64,000 nucleotides of DNA, taken from assembly GCA_944325515.1 (NCBI GenBank), contig CALVAO010000008.1:1-64000 (forward strand), in the 5' to 3' direction. This document shows positions 17,905-25,973 of this stretch, one piece after another. The notes beneath the pieces are model-generated. The model did not search any database. It saw nothing but the letters and a program-made list of their open reading frames with translations, and was not told the origin of the DNA. Position 1 is the first letter of the stretch. Each line of letters opens with the position of its first letter. The stretch is from Candidatus Gastranaerophilales bacterium. Its GTDB lineage: Bacteria > Cyanobacteriota > Vampirovibrionia > Gastranaerophilales > Gastranaerophilaceae. The translations under genes were made by a program, and so were the position numbers.

Positions 17905-19167
17905 ATGAAAAATGCTTATAAAATCAGACTCGCTTTAGCACTTTTAATATTCATTCTTTTGATTTTGGGTTTTGCAGGGTTTTATCCTGCAAAAGTTCCG
18001 GATTTGCAGTTTGCTCCGCTTATTCAGAGAGTATTTATTGATTTTTCCGTAATTGCTCTTGTTTTGCTTGTTGTTGTAGTATTGTTAACGATTTTATTTG
18101 GCAGGTTTTACTGTTCACTTATTTGTCCGTTCGGAATTTTGCAAGAAATCGGGGCATTTGTTTTAAGAATAAAAAAGAAAAATTTCTACACTCCGAATTA
18201 CCCTGCAAAATATTTTATCTCAGCGGTTGTATTTGGAGCTTTAGCAGGAGGAAGCGCTGTTTTACTAAGATACATAGAACCATATACATATTTTGGCTCG
18301 GCTCTTACTTTATCTATAGTTGGAATTGCGGCTTTTGTTACGGTTTTAGTAATAGTTTTCTTTAAAAACCGCTTTTTTTGCACAAATATATGTCCTGTAG
18401 GAGCTATTTTGGGGCTTTTATCTAAAATATCATTGAATAAATTATATATTTCAGACTCCTGCGTATCATGCGGTATGTGTAGTAACAACTGCCCTGCAGG
18501 GTGTATTGATTATAAAAATAAAACGATTGATAATGAAACCTGTCTTAAATGCTTAAAATGCCTTGAAGTTTGTCCTAAAGGCGGAATTAAGTATGGGATA
18601 AAACCGCAAAAATTCAGTTTAAAAAGACGTGAACTTTTGGTTTCAGCCGGTGCGCTTGCTCTTTTCGGATTAATGATTAAAGCCGGAATTGAGATTAAAG
18701 ATAAGATTGCAGAGAAATTTAAGGATATAATTTTACCTCCGGGAGCGGGAAGCGAAGAGCGGTTTGTTAATAAATGCCTTAATTGTAATTTATGTGTAAA
18801 TAATTGCCCGAATAAGATTATTGTAAAAGCGGATAAGGACTTTTCAGCCGTCCATCTGGATTATACCAGAGGCGCCTGTGACAAGAATTGCGCAAAATGC
18901 GGTGAGGTTTGTCCCTCCGGCGCAATTAAGAGATTAAAATTAGAAGATAAGCAAAAAACAAGAATCGGCATGGCAATGATTAAAGCTGATGTCTGTATGA
19001 AATGCGGATTATGCGCTGAAGCTTGTCCTTATGACGCAATAACTTTTAGCAAAGGAAAAGCGCCGGAATTTAACGCTTCAAAGTGTGTAGGATGCGGAGC
19101 CTGCAAAAATGCCTGCAAATCCGGCGCGATAGAGATTTTTGCAGTAAAAGAACAAAGTATAATATAA
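17905..19167 (+). CDS. NapH/NapG-like membrane polyferredoxin
   Basis: 420 residues. The N-terminal half has about five hydrophobic segments and two CxxxCP motifs ([16 protein letters not shown]) like NapH/NosR/RnfB-type quinol-linked proteins. Two 4Fe-4S motifs follow ([28 protein letters not shown]). A second Tat-like stretch, [16 protein letters not shown] (about 238-254), leads into a NapG-like domain with further clusters ([45 protein letters not shown]). It therefore looks like a fusion of NapH- and NapG-type modules carrying electrons across the membrane, most simply to the exported reductase encoded just upstream. Confidence 0.88.
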   Translation: MKNAYKIRLALALLIFILLILGFAGFYPAKVPDLQFAPLIQRVFIDFSVIALVLLVVVVLLTILFGRFYCSLICPFGILQEIGAFVLRIKKKNFYTPNYPAKYFISAVVFGALAGGSAVLLRYIEPYTYFGSALTLSIVGIAAFVTVLVIVFFKNRFFCTNICPVGAILGLLSKISLNKLYISDSCVSCGMCSNNCPAGCIDYKNKTIDNETCLKCLKCLEVCPKGGIKYGIKPQKFSLKRRELLVSAGALALFGLMIKAGIEIKDKIAEKFKDIILPPGAGSEERFVNKCLNCNLCVNNCPNKIIVKADKDFSAVHLDYTRGACDKNCAKCGEVCPSGAIKRLKLEDKQKTRIGMAMIKADVCMKCGLCAEACPYDAITFSKGKAPEFNASKCVGCGACKNACKSGAIEIFAVKEQSII

Positions 19168-19184
19168 AAAGAAAGGAGACAGAA

Positions 19185-19400
19185 ATGTCATTAGGAATAA
19201 CTGAAATTACTTTAATACTGGTTGTAATACTACTTCTATTCGGCGGGAAGAGAATTCCGGAGCTTGCAAGAGCTTTAGGAAGAGCATCTTATGAATTCAA
19301 AAAAGCCAAAGATGTTATCAAAAAAGAAACAGACGAACTTAAAGGCGCAATAGAAGATGTGCAGGAAAAGCCGGAAGAATACCAGCCTAAAGATGTATAA
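19185..19400 (+). CDS. tatA: Twin-arginine translocase subunit TatA
   Basis: 72 residues. Forms the pore component for export of folded proteins. One N-terminal membrane helix ([15 protein letters not shown]), the [16 protein letters not shown] hinge and amphipathic helix, then a charged tail. The start at 19185 follows GAAAGGAGAC; the same frame extends upstream into the previous gene but without a site. Two bases before tatC. Confidence 0.95.
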   Translation: MSLGITEITLILVVILLLFGGKRIPELARALGRASYEFKKAKDVIKKETDELKGAIEDVQEKPEEYQPKDV

Positions 19401-19402
19401 TT

Positions 19403-20146
19403 ATGACTGATAATAATGATGAAAGCATAATAGCGCACCTCGAGGCTTTGAGAGAAACTCTTTTAAAATGCATTACATCACTTGCGGTAATGCTTGTTCC
19501 TATGCTTTTTTTAGCACCTAAATGTCTTGATTTGTTTATTAGATTTTTAACAAAAGACACAAATCTGGTTTTGAACTATTTTTCGCCTGCGGAAGTTTTT
19601 CTTATCCAGATAAAGTTCGCGCTTGTTCTTGATTTGGTTATTTGTTTTCCGTATATAGCAAAACAGGTTTGGAATTTCTTTGTACCTGCGCTTTACGAAA
19701 ACGAAAAGAAGTTTATAACCTCAATTGTTCTGACTTCAAGCAGCTTGTTTATTCTTGGGGTTATTTTCTGCCTGTTTGTAATGCTTCCGCTTGTAATAAG
19801 ATTTGGCTTGAGTTTTATCACAGCTAATATTCACGCAATGTGGGGAATTACAAATATGATAAATATGTCATTGTGGATGTCTGTAGCGTTCGGCGTAATG
19901 TTTCAATTCCCGTTAATTACATACTCTCTTATAAAGCATAATATCGTATCATATGAAACCTTCAGCGATAAACGCCCGTATGTAATTGTAATCCTTTTAA
20001 TACTAGCAGCAATCTTTACCCCGCCGGATGTTTTAAGCCAGTTAATATTATTTACACCTACATACTTATTATTTGAGCTCGGGCTTTTGTGCGCTAAATT
20101 TAAGCAAAAAAACTTGACTGATAGCGGCTCTTATGATGTAAAATAG
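19403..20146 (+). CDS. tatC: Twin-arginine translocase subunit TatC
   Basis: 247 residues, six membrane segments. Receptor for twin-arginine signals. The N-terminus has IIAHLEALRETLLKC, the TatC HLxELRxR-type motif in altered form, and FSPAEVFLIQIKFALV. No tatB is nearby, so a minimal TatAC system is likely. Confidence 0.94.
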   Translation: MTDNNDESIIAHLEALRETLLKCITSLAVMLVPMLFLAPKCLDLFIRFLTKDTNLVLNYFSPAEVFLIQIKFALVLDLVICFPYIAKQVWNFFVPALYENEKKFITSIVLTSSSLFILGVIFCLFVMLPLVIRFGLSFITANIHAMWGITNMINMSLWMSVAFGVMFQFPLITYSLIKHNIVSYETFSDKRPYVIVILLILAAIFTPPDVLSQLILFTPTYLLFELGLLCAKFKQKNLTDSGSYDVK

Positions 20147-20150
20147 TTTT

Positions 20151-20846
20151 ATGGATAAATATATAGACTTGGATTTTGCAAAACTTGATATCGAAAGGCA
20201 GAAACGCAGAGGGTGTTCGGAAGCTGTTTTTTGTGAGTGCAAAACGACAGAACAGTTAATAAAAATTTTTTCGGAGTTTAATAAGCAGGGACAAAATGTT
20301 TTAGGAACACGTGCTGCAAAAGAACAGGCAGAGGCTTTGCAAGAAGAGTTTAAAGAGATTAAATATAATCGAGAGGCTGGAACTATAACTCTTATTAATA
20401 ATCCTATAGAAAAAATTGGCGAAGTCGCAATTTGTACCGGAGGAACCGGAGATATTCCGGTTGCGGAAGAAGCAGCCGAAACTGCAATGTTTTACGGAAG
20501 CAATGTCTCTAAATATTATGATATCGGTGTTGCCGGTATCCACAGGCTTTTTGACAAAATTGATAATATAAGAAAAGCTAATGTAATTATTGCAGCTGCC
20601 GGCATGGAAGGAGCGTTAGGCGGAATTATCACGGGGCTTGTTGATATTCCCGTGATTGCAGTCCCGACTTCCGTTGGATACGGAACTTCTCTCAAAGGAG
20701 TCTCCGCTCTTCTTACAATGCTTAATTCATGCGCGGAAGGTATGACTGTTGTAAACATTGATAACGGATTTAATGCAGGCTACAGCGCCTCACAAATAAA
20801 TAGAAAAATTGCAAGTAACAAACAAAATAATGAGCGGAGCGAATAA
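20151..20846 (+). CDS. larB: LarB, nickel-pincer cofactor carboxylase
   Basis: 231 residues. LarB carboxylates and hydrolyses nicotinic acid adenine dinucleotide in making the nickel-pincer nucleotide cofactor. The C-terminal part is PurE/NCAIR mutase-like: AICTGGTGDIPVAEEAAETA, YDIGVAGIHRL, VIIAAAGMEGALGGIITGLVDIPVIAVPTSVGYG. TAAAAT ends exactly 6 bases before the ATG, with TTGACT upstream at 20114 (19-base spacing), suggesting its own leaderless transcript besides read-through from tatC. Confidence 0.93.
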   Translation: MDKYIDLDFAKLDIERQKRRGCSEAVFCECKTTEQLIKIFSEFNKQGQNVLGTRAAKEQAEALQEEFKEIKYNREAGTITLINNPIEKIGEVAICTGGTGDIPVAEEAAETAMFYGSNVSKYYDIGVAGIHRLFDKIDNIRKANVIIAAAGMEGALGGIITGLVDIPVIAVPTSVGYGTSLKGVSALLTMLNSCAEGMTVVNIDNGFNAGYSASQINRKIASNKQNNERSE

Positions 20847-20900
20847 AATTTCTTCTCAACATCTAAACTACTAAACTTATAAACAACATAGGAGAAACCC

Positions 20901-21638
20901 ATGGATTTATATTTTGAATGCAAATCAGGAATTTCAGGCGATATGTCAGTAGGAGCCCTGCTGGACTTAGGTGCGTCAAAAGAAAAACTTGATAGAGCTT
21001 TAAGTTCAATGAAGCTGGAAAATGAATTTCAATATGAAATTACAAAGAAATCAATAAACTCAATTATGACAACAGATTTTAATGTTATTTTATCAAACAC
21101 ACATCACCATCATCACGAACACCGAAATCTTTTGGATGTGAATAAAATTATTGATAAATCTGATATGAGTGAAAAAGCAAAAGAGCTTGCGAAAAAGATT
21201 TTTAAAATAGTAGCGGAAGCAGAAGCTGAAGTGCACGGTAAAGGGGTAAATGAGGTACATTTTCACGAAGTCGGCGCAATTGATTCAATTGCGGATATAG
21301 TTAGTTTTGCAGTTTTATTTGATGATATTAATCCGGAAAAAGTATATTTTTCTACTTTAACGGAAGGACAGGGGTATGTTGAATGCGCCCACGGGCGCTT
21401 GCCGGTTCCGGCTCCTGCTGTTTGCAAAATTGCCGAAAAATATAAACTGCCAATGCGTTTTACGGATAATGACGGAGAAATGGTTACCCCGACAGGTGCT
21501 GCAATAGCCGCCTCACTTTATACGGGAGAAAAACTTCCGGAAGAATTTATAATCAATAAAACCGGATATGGCGCAGGGAAAAGACCATACAAAAGCCCGA
21601 TTTTAAGAGTTATGTTAATAAATGAGAAAGGAGAATAA
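20901..21638 (+). CDS. larC: LarC N-terminal domain protein (LarC1 only)
   Basis: 245 residues; full-length LarC is about 400. LarC inserts nickel into the pincer cofactor using CTP. The sequence is the LarC1 part: FECKSGISGDMSVGALLDLG, a His run after SNT (residues about 67-73), EVHFHEVGAIDSIADIV, GRLPVPAPAVCKI, DGEMVTPTGAAIAA and GYGAGKRPYKSPILRVML. The C-terminal LarC2 domain, which carries the nickel-insertion chemistry in characterised LarC, is not encoded before the next gene. AGGAGA precedes the ATG. Confidence 0.9.
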   Translation: MDLYFECKSGISGDMSVGALLDLGASKEKLDRALSSMKLENEFQYEITKKSINSIMTTDFNVILSNTHHHHHEHRNLLDVNKIIDKSDMSEKAKELAKKIFKIVAEAEAEVHGKGVNEVHFHEVGAIDSIADIVSFAVLFDDINPEKVYFSTLTEGQGYVECAHGRLPVPAPAVCKIAEKYKLPMRFTDNDGEMVTPTGAAIAASLYTGEKLPEEFIINKTGYGAGKRPYKSPILRVMLINEKGE

Positions 21639-21640
21639 TT

Positions 21641-22549
21641 ATGCATTTAGGAAATGGAATTATTTGCCCTGTTACAGGAGTTCCAATGCTTGCATTAGCC
21701 GGAGTAACAGCATTTTATGCTTATAAAAAAGCAAAGAAAGAGTTTACTAAGGATAAAATTTTACCCGCTGTAAGCTTAACAGCTTTAGTTTTTGGCTTGC
21801 AGATGATAAATTTTGCAATCCCGCAAACCGGCTCAAGCGGTCATATTGTGGGCGCAATTCTGCTGGCAGCGCTTTTAGGACCATACACAGCGTTTCTTGC
21901 GATGTGCGCAATACTTCTTGTTCAAGCTGTATTCTTCGCTGACGGCGGTCTCTTAGCTTTAGGATGTAATATTTTTAATATGGGATTTCTTGCCTGTTTT
22001 GTAGCTTATCCCCTTTTATATAAACCGCTCGCGGAAAGAAAAAGAATGTTCTCAGGAGCTTTAATTGCTTCAGTTGCAGCTCTTCAATTAGGCTCAATAG
22101 CCGTTGTCGCAGAAGGTGCTTTATCCGGTTCTATTGCTGGAAGATTAGGAGATTTTACTCTTTTAATGCAGGGAATTCATCTTCCGATTGGTATTATTGA
22201 AGGAATTGTAACGAGTGCTTTTGTTATTGCATCAAAATTGGCTGACTCTAAAAAAATCTCTGTTACTGCCGGAAGTTTAGCTTTCATTCTTGCGGGCTTT
22301 GTTTCGCTTTATGCTTCTCAAAAACCGGACGGGCTGGAATGGTCGCTTCTTAATATATCAGATTCTGTTGTAATGCAGACACAAAATGCGCTATATCCAA
22401 TTGTTGAAGCTGTTCAAACAAAATCTGCAATACTGGCGAATATGGCGCAGATTCCTGCAAATCTCTTAGGTCTGTTTGCTGTTGGAATATTAATGTTTAT
22501 TCTAAGCTTTGCAATGACTCGAGAAACGGTAAAAGAAAATGCAAAATAA
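21641..22549 (+). CDS. NikM/CbiM-like nickel ECF transporter membrane subunit
   Basis: 302 residues with about seven hydrophobic segments. It begins MHLGNGIICPVTG; in CbiM/NikM the N-terminal Met-His supplies metal ligands. Typical stretches are SSGHIVGAILLAALLGPYTAFLAM and GCNIFNMGFLACFVAYPLLY. The C-terminal 80 residues (VSLYASQKPDGLEWS, then one membrane segment) resemble the CbiN/NikN partner, so it may be an MN fusion. The ATPase and QO partners are not in the window. Lying between larC and larE, it presumably brings in nickel for the cofactor. Confidence 0.85.
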   Translation: MHLGNGIICPVTGVPMLALAGVTAFYAYKKAKKEFTKDKILPAVSLTALVFGLQMINFAIPQTGSSGHIVGAILLAALLGPYTAFLAMCAILLVQAVFFADGGLLALGCNIFNMGFLACFVAYPLLYKPLAERKRMFSGALIASVAALQLGSIAVVAEGALSGSIAGRLGDFTLLMQGIHLPIGIIEGIVTSAFVIASKLADSKKISVTAGSLAFILAGFVSLYASQKPDGLEWSLLNISDSVVMQTQNALYPIVEAVQTKSAILANMAQIPANLLGLFAVGILMFILSFAMTRETVKENAK

Positions 22550-23321
22550 ATTTGAAATTTTAGAAAATTATTTAAATAAACTGGATGAGCAAGGCATAAG
22601 CCTTGCTTTTTCCGGCGGAATTGATAGTTTGCTGCTTCTTTATTTATGTAAAAATAAAAATGTAAAAGCTTATACATTTAAATCTGTTTTTCAAACTGAT
22701 GAAGAAATAGATTTTACAAAAGATATTTGCAAAGAATTTTCTGTGGAGCAAGAAATAATTCAATATTATCCGCTTGAAGATGAGTTAATAAAAAATAACC
22801 CGAAAGACAGATGTTATTACTGCAAAAAACTTATGTTTTCTCTCCTTGCAAAGCGTGCCGGCAAAACCGTAATAATAGACGGCACAAATGCTGATGATTT
22901 AAATTGCTATAGACCGGGACTTAAAGCTCTGAAGGAACTCGGTATAATATCTCCGTTTGCTGAATGCGGAATTACCAAAGAAGAAATTCGGGAATATACA
23001 AAAAGATGTGGTATAAAGTATTTCTCCAAACCCTCAACCCCTTGTTTTGCAACAAGATTTCCATACAATACCCAAATAACAGAAAACGATATAGAAAAAG
23101 TAAAATCAGCAGAAAAAATTCTGCAACAAAACGGATTTGCATCCTGCAGAGTGCGGTTACATAATGATATCGCCAGAATAGAAATAAATCCAAACAAATT
23201 TAATGAGATTATAGAAAAAAAAGATTTATTAATAAAACAACTGAAAAAAATCGGAATAACATACATCACTCTTGACTTAGAGGGCTTCCGAAGCGGCAGC
23301 ATGGATATAGAATTAAAATAA
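22539..23321 (+). CDS. larE: LarE, sulfur transferase for nickel-pincer cofactor
   Basis: 260 residues. ATP-dependent sulfur insertase. The PP-loop SGGIDSLLLLYL is near residue 26; RCYYCKKLMF and STPCFATRFPY supply three cysteines, as in LarE forms proposed to hold an Fe-S cluster. It overlaps the previous gene by 11 bases. With larB, larC and the nickel transporter it gives the cofactor pathway, but no larA racemase is visible here. The stop lies 3 bases before the inverted-repeat element. Confidence 0.93.
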   Translation: MQNKFEILENYLNKLDEQGISLAFSGGIDSLLLLYLCKNKNVKAYTFKSVFQTDEEIDFTKDICKEFSVEQEIIQYYPLEDELIKNNPKDRCYYCKKLMFSLLAKRAGKTVIIDGTNADDLNCYRPGLKALKELGIISPFAECGITKEEIREYTKRCGIKYFSKPSTPCFATRFPYNTQITENDIEKVKSAEKILQQNGFASCRVRLHNDIARIEINPNKFNEIIEKKDLLIKQLKKIGITYITLDLEGFRSGSMDIELK

Positions 23322-23324
23322 AAA

Positions 23325-23512
23325 ATCTTGCATCATTTTTAATAAAATGGTGCAGGGGTAAATATAAGGGTGTGAAAGCAAGAATTCACGCTATATCAGC
23401 CAATCTTCTTATTATTCTTAACAAAACTTTAACAGGTGTTGCATATAAGATATTTGGTGATATTATTAATTTATACTAGTAACGCACCATTTTATTAAAA
23501 ATGATGCAAGAT
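23325..23512. repeat. 188-bp element bounded by perfect 29-bp inverted repeats
   Basis: Bases 23325-23353 and 23484-23512 are exact reverse complements (29 of 29), enclosing 130 bases. Inside is a hairpin-forming ATATAAGGGTGTGAA...TTCACGC stretch (23359-23393) and, in the + orientation, possible promoter hexamers TTGCAT (23439-23444), 16 bases, TATTAT (23461-23466) pointing at the recombinase and glycan genes. No target-site duplication is evident. The layout resembles an invertible promoter segment or a MITE; see findings. Confidence 0.85.
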
Positions 23513-23551
23513 ATAGAAGCCGTAATAAGGATGAACATTAGGATTTAAGCT

Positions 23552-24097
23552 GTGGTCAAGGATTCACCGATAAAAGACAGAGTAATAATTAATCTTATAA
23601 AGCAATATTATTTTAACAAAAAGGATTATCGTAATCTGTTGTTCTTTTTAATGTCAATAAATACTGGATTAAAGATTAATGAACTTTTGGACTTGAATGT
23701 CGGTGATGTAAAAGGTAAGGATTTTTTGATAGTCAGACATTGTCTAGCCGGTATAAAGAAAAGAATTCCTCTAAATGATGAGATAAAAGATGTTATATCA
23801 AGAGTTGTCAAGCACAGCAAAAAATCTGATCCGTTATTTATTTCAATACGCGGCAAGCGTCTGGAGCGAACAACATTATATAACCAGTTTAAAGACATGT
23901 GTGAAGAATTAGGTCTGGAAGATGATATATCGATTTGTTCTCTGCGTAAGACATTTGGTTACCATTATTATCAAAAATCAAAAGATCTGTCATTTTTACA
24001 GTGGCTGTTTAATCAATCCAGCGTGCTTTCAACAATGGAATACATTGGAATAAGCGAAAATTTAAGTGCCAGATTTAATCCGGAATTTAGTTTATAG
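23552..24097 (+). CDS. Degenerate FimB-sized tyrosine recombinase
   Basis: 181 residues, catalytic domain only, the size of FimB/FimE invertases. Starts GTG. It matches phage-integrase motifs: INTGLKINELLDLNVGDV, GIKKRIPLNDEI, SLRKTFGYHYYQKSKD and the final SVLSTMEYIGIS. Arg132 of the LR motif and the nucleophile Tyr164 are present, as is the hairpin Lys. However, the first catalytic Arg is Lys41, the His of HxLR is Cys129, and the His of NHSS is Gln155. It lies 40 bases after the perfect inverted repeats and directly before the glycan genes. It could flip that element, bind it without cutting, or be a relic. Confidence 0.8.
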   Translation: MVKDSPIKDRVIINLIKQYYFNKKDYRNLLFFLMSINTGLKINELLDLNVGDVKGKDFLIVRHCLAGIKKRIPLNDEIKDVISRVVKHSKKSDPLFISIRGKRLERTTLYNQFKDMCEELGLEDDISICSLRKTFGYHYYQKSKDLSFLQWLFNQSSVLSTMEYIGISENLSARFNPEFSL

Positions 24098-24105
24098 GAG
24101 GAAGA

Positions 24106-25608
24106 ATGCAAATAATAATACAGGCAGGCGGTAAAGGAACGCGATTGGAGGGTTTGACAAGAAACAAACCTAAATGTCTTGTTCCAGTTAACAATTTGCC
24201 GATTATTTTTTATGCATTCCAACAATTTCCGGATGCAGAATTTACGATTATAGCCGATTACAAAACCGATGTTCTGGCGAAGTATTTGGATGCTTTCGGG
24301 ACAAAATACAATTACAGAATAATAAAAGCAGTAAAAAAAGGTACAATTTCCGGCATAAAAGAAGCTATTTCTTCATTTTCTTCTGATGAATCTTTTATGA
24401 TAATGTGGTGCGACCTTATTTTATCGAAAGATTTTGAATTTCCTAAAGAAAAAGGTAATTATATCGGGATTTCTAAGGATTTTGAGTGCCGCTGGTCATA
24501 TATTGACGGGAAATTTGTAAAAGAACCGTCTAAAGAAAACGGTGTAGCGGGCTTATTCATATTTGAGAACAAAAAAATTCTGGAAGATATTGCGGAAGAA
24601 GGTGCACTGGTAGGCTGGCTTGAGAATCGAAATATTTCCTTCAAGCGTCTTGATTTGTATGGCTCAAAGGAAATCGGCACACTGCTTTCTTATTCAGATA
24701 ATAACGATTCAACTCCTCGCTGCCGTCCTTTCAATTCAATGGAGTTTAAGGGAGATGTAATCATAAAACGCGGAATTAATGAGCAGGGGCAGAAAATTGC
24801 GCGTGACGAAATCAACTGGTACAAGCATGTTAAAGAACTCGGTTATCAGAATATTCCGGAGATATACGAGTATGAACCTCTAACGATGAAGCGTGTAAAA
24901 GGTAAGAACATTTTTGAGTATGATTGTTTGACAAAGACTCAAAAAAGAGAGATTTTAAGAAAACTTATAGAGGCGCTTAAGGAGCTTCACAATTTGGAGC
25001 CTGCCCAGCCTGTAAACTTGCAGGATGTTGAGGATAATTTTATAAACAAAACCTTTCAGCGGCTCTCCAGAGTAGAAAAACTTGTTCCTTTTGCGGACAA
25101 AGAGTTTATAAAGATAAACGGCAATTATTACAAAAATGTTTTCTTTAATAAAGAAGAGTTGATTGAAACGGTCAAATCCGTTTATCCGAAGGAATTCCGT
25201 CTAATACACGGTGATTGTACTTTTTCAAATCTGATGTTTGACACATATGATATGAAAGCTGTATTGATTGACCCCCGCGGATATTTTGGCAATACAAAGT
25301 TTTACGGTGACGTGGATTATGACTGGGCGAAACTCTATTATTCATTGAAAGGTGAATATGACCAGTTTAACCGCAAGAAATTTACGCTTGATATACGAGA
25401 AAAGGATGTGGAGATTGCGATTAAGCCTAATAACTGGGCTGATATGGAAGAATTTTTCTTTGACTGCCTGTCTGGTGTAAATAAATTCAAATTAAAATTG
25501 CTCCACGCCATAATCTGGTTGAGTTTAACCACTTATGCTTGGGAAGATTATGACTCCATTTGCGGGGCGTTTTATAACGGAATCGTTAAGTTAAACGAGG
25601 TAATATGA
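24106..25608 (+). CDS. Sugar/alcohol-phosphate nucleotidyltransferase fused to APH-type kinase
   Basis: 500 residues, two domains. Residues 1-215 are a nucleotidyltransferase: AGGKGTRLEGLTRNKPKCLVPV is the NTP-binding signature, with WCDLI as the metal-binding Asp region. Residues about 225-480 are a choline/aminoglycoside kinase fold: HGDCTFSNLMFD is the catalytic loop and VLIDPRGYFG the DFG-like metal site. The pairing parallels LicC plus LicA, so an activated phospho-substituent for a glycan is likely, but its identity cannot be read. GGAGGAAG precedes ATG. First enzyme gene after the recombinase; its stop overlaps the next start. Confidence 0.82.
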   Translation: MQIIIQAGGKGTRLEGLTRNKPKCLVPVNNLPIIFYAFQQFPDAEFTIIADYKTDVLAKYLDAFGTKYNYRIIKAVKKGTISGIKEAISSFSSDESFMIMWCDLILSKDFEFPKEKGNYIGISKDFECRWSYIDGKFVKEPSKENGVAGLFIFENKKILEDIAEEGALVGWLENRNISFKRLDLYGSKEIGTLLSYSDNNDSTPRCRPFNSMEFKGDVIIKRGINEQGQKIARDEINWYKHVKELGYQNIPEIYEYEPLTMKRVKGKNIFEYDCLTKTQKREILRKLIEALKELHNLEPAQPVNLQDVEDNFINKTFQRLSRVEKLVPFADKEFIKINGNYYKNVFFNKEELIETVKSVYPKEFRLIHGDCTFSNLMFDTYDMKAVLIDPRGYFGNTKFYGDVDYDWAKLYYSLKGEYDQFNRKKFTLDIREKDVEIAIKPNNWADMEEFFFDCLSGVNKFKLKLLHAIIWLSLTTYAWEDYDSICGAFYNGIVKLNEVI

Positions 25609-25973
25609 TAGAACTTTCAGAACTAAAACATACCTGGATACTGGATATAGACGGAACCCTTGTCAAGCATAACGGTTATCTTTTGGATGGCTTTGATACG
25701 CTTCTGGAGGGTGTAAAAGAGTTTTTTGAAAAGATTCCGCAGGGTGATAAAATTGTTCTTTTGACAGCACGAAAAGAGCAGTACTTAGAGGATTTGAAAC
25801 ATTTTCTTGCTGAGAACGGAATAAGATATGATTACCTTTTAAACGATATGCCAATGGGCGAGCGGATTCTTGTTAATGATAACAAGCCATCGGGGTTAAA
25901 GTGTGCTTATGCTGTTTGTAAGGAGCGTGACAGCGCGTTGCGAGTTGATTTTGCGATAAGAGAAGACCTGTAG
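25605..25973 (+). CDS. Small HAD-family phosphatase-like protein
   Basis: 122 residues. Motif I WILDIDGTLV gives the nucleophile and acid/base Asp pair; LLTAR is motif II; VNDNKPSG supplies the motif IV-type acidic residues. It has no cap domain and is similar in size to small HADs beside nucleotidyltransferases in surface-glycan loci. It overlaps the previous gene by 4 bases and abuts the next, so these are probably made together. Confidence 0.8.
   Translation: MIELSELKHTWILDIDGTLVKHNGYLLDGFDTLLEGVKEFFEKIPQGDKIVLLTARKEQYLEDLKHFLAENGIRYDYLLNDMPMGERILVNDNKPSGLKCAYAVCKERDSALRVDFAIREDL

Noticed and set aside
21100-21125. His run in LarC as a cloning-tag artefact
   Set aside because: It lies inside the conserved domain, uses mixed CAT/CAC codons and is a known feature of LarC proteins.
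23325-23512. The 188-bp element as a recent MITE insertion
   Set aside because: No target-site duplication flanks the arms and no second copy occurs in the window; not excluded, but the switch-like context is the better reading.
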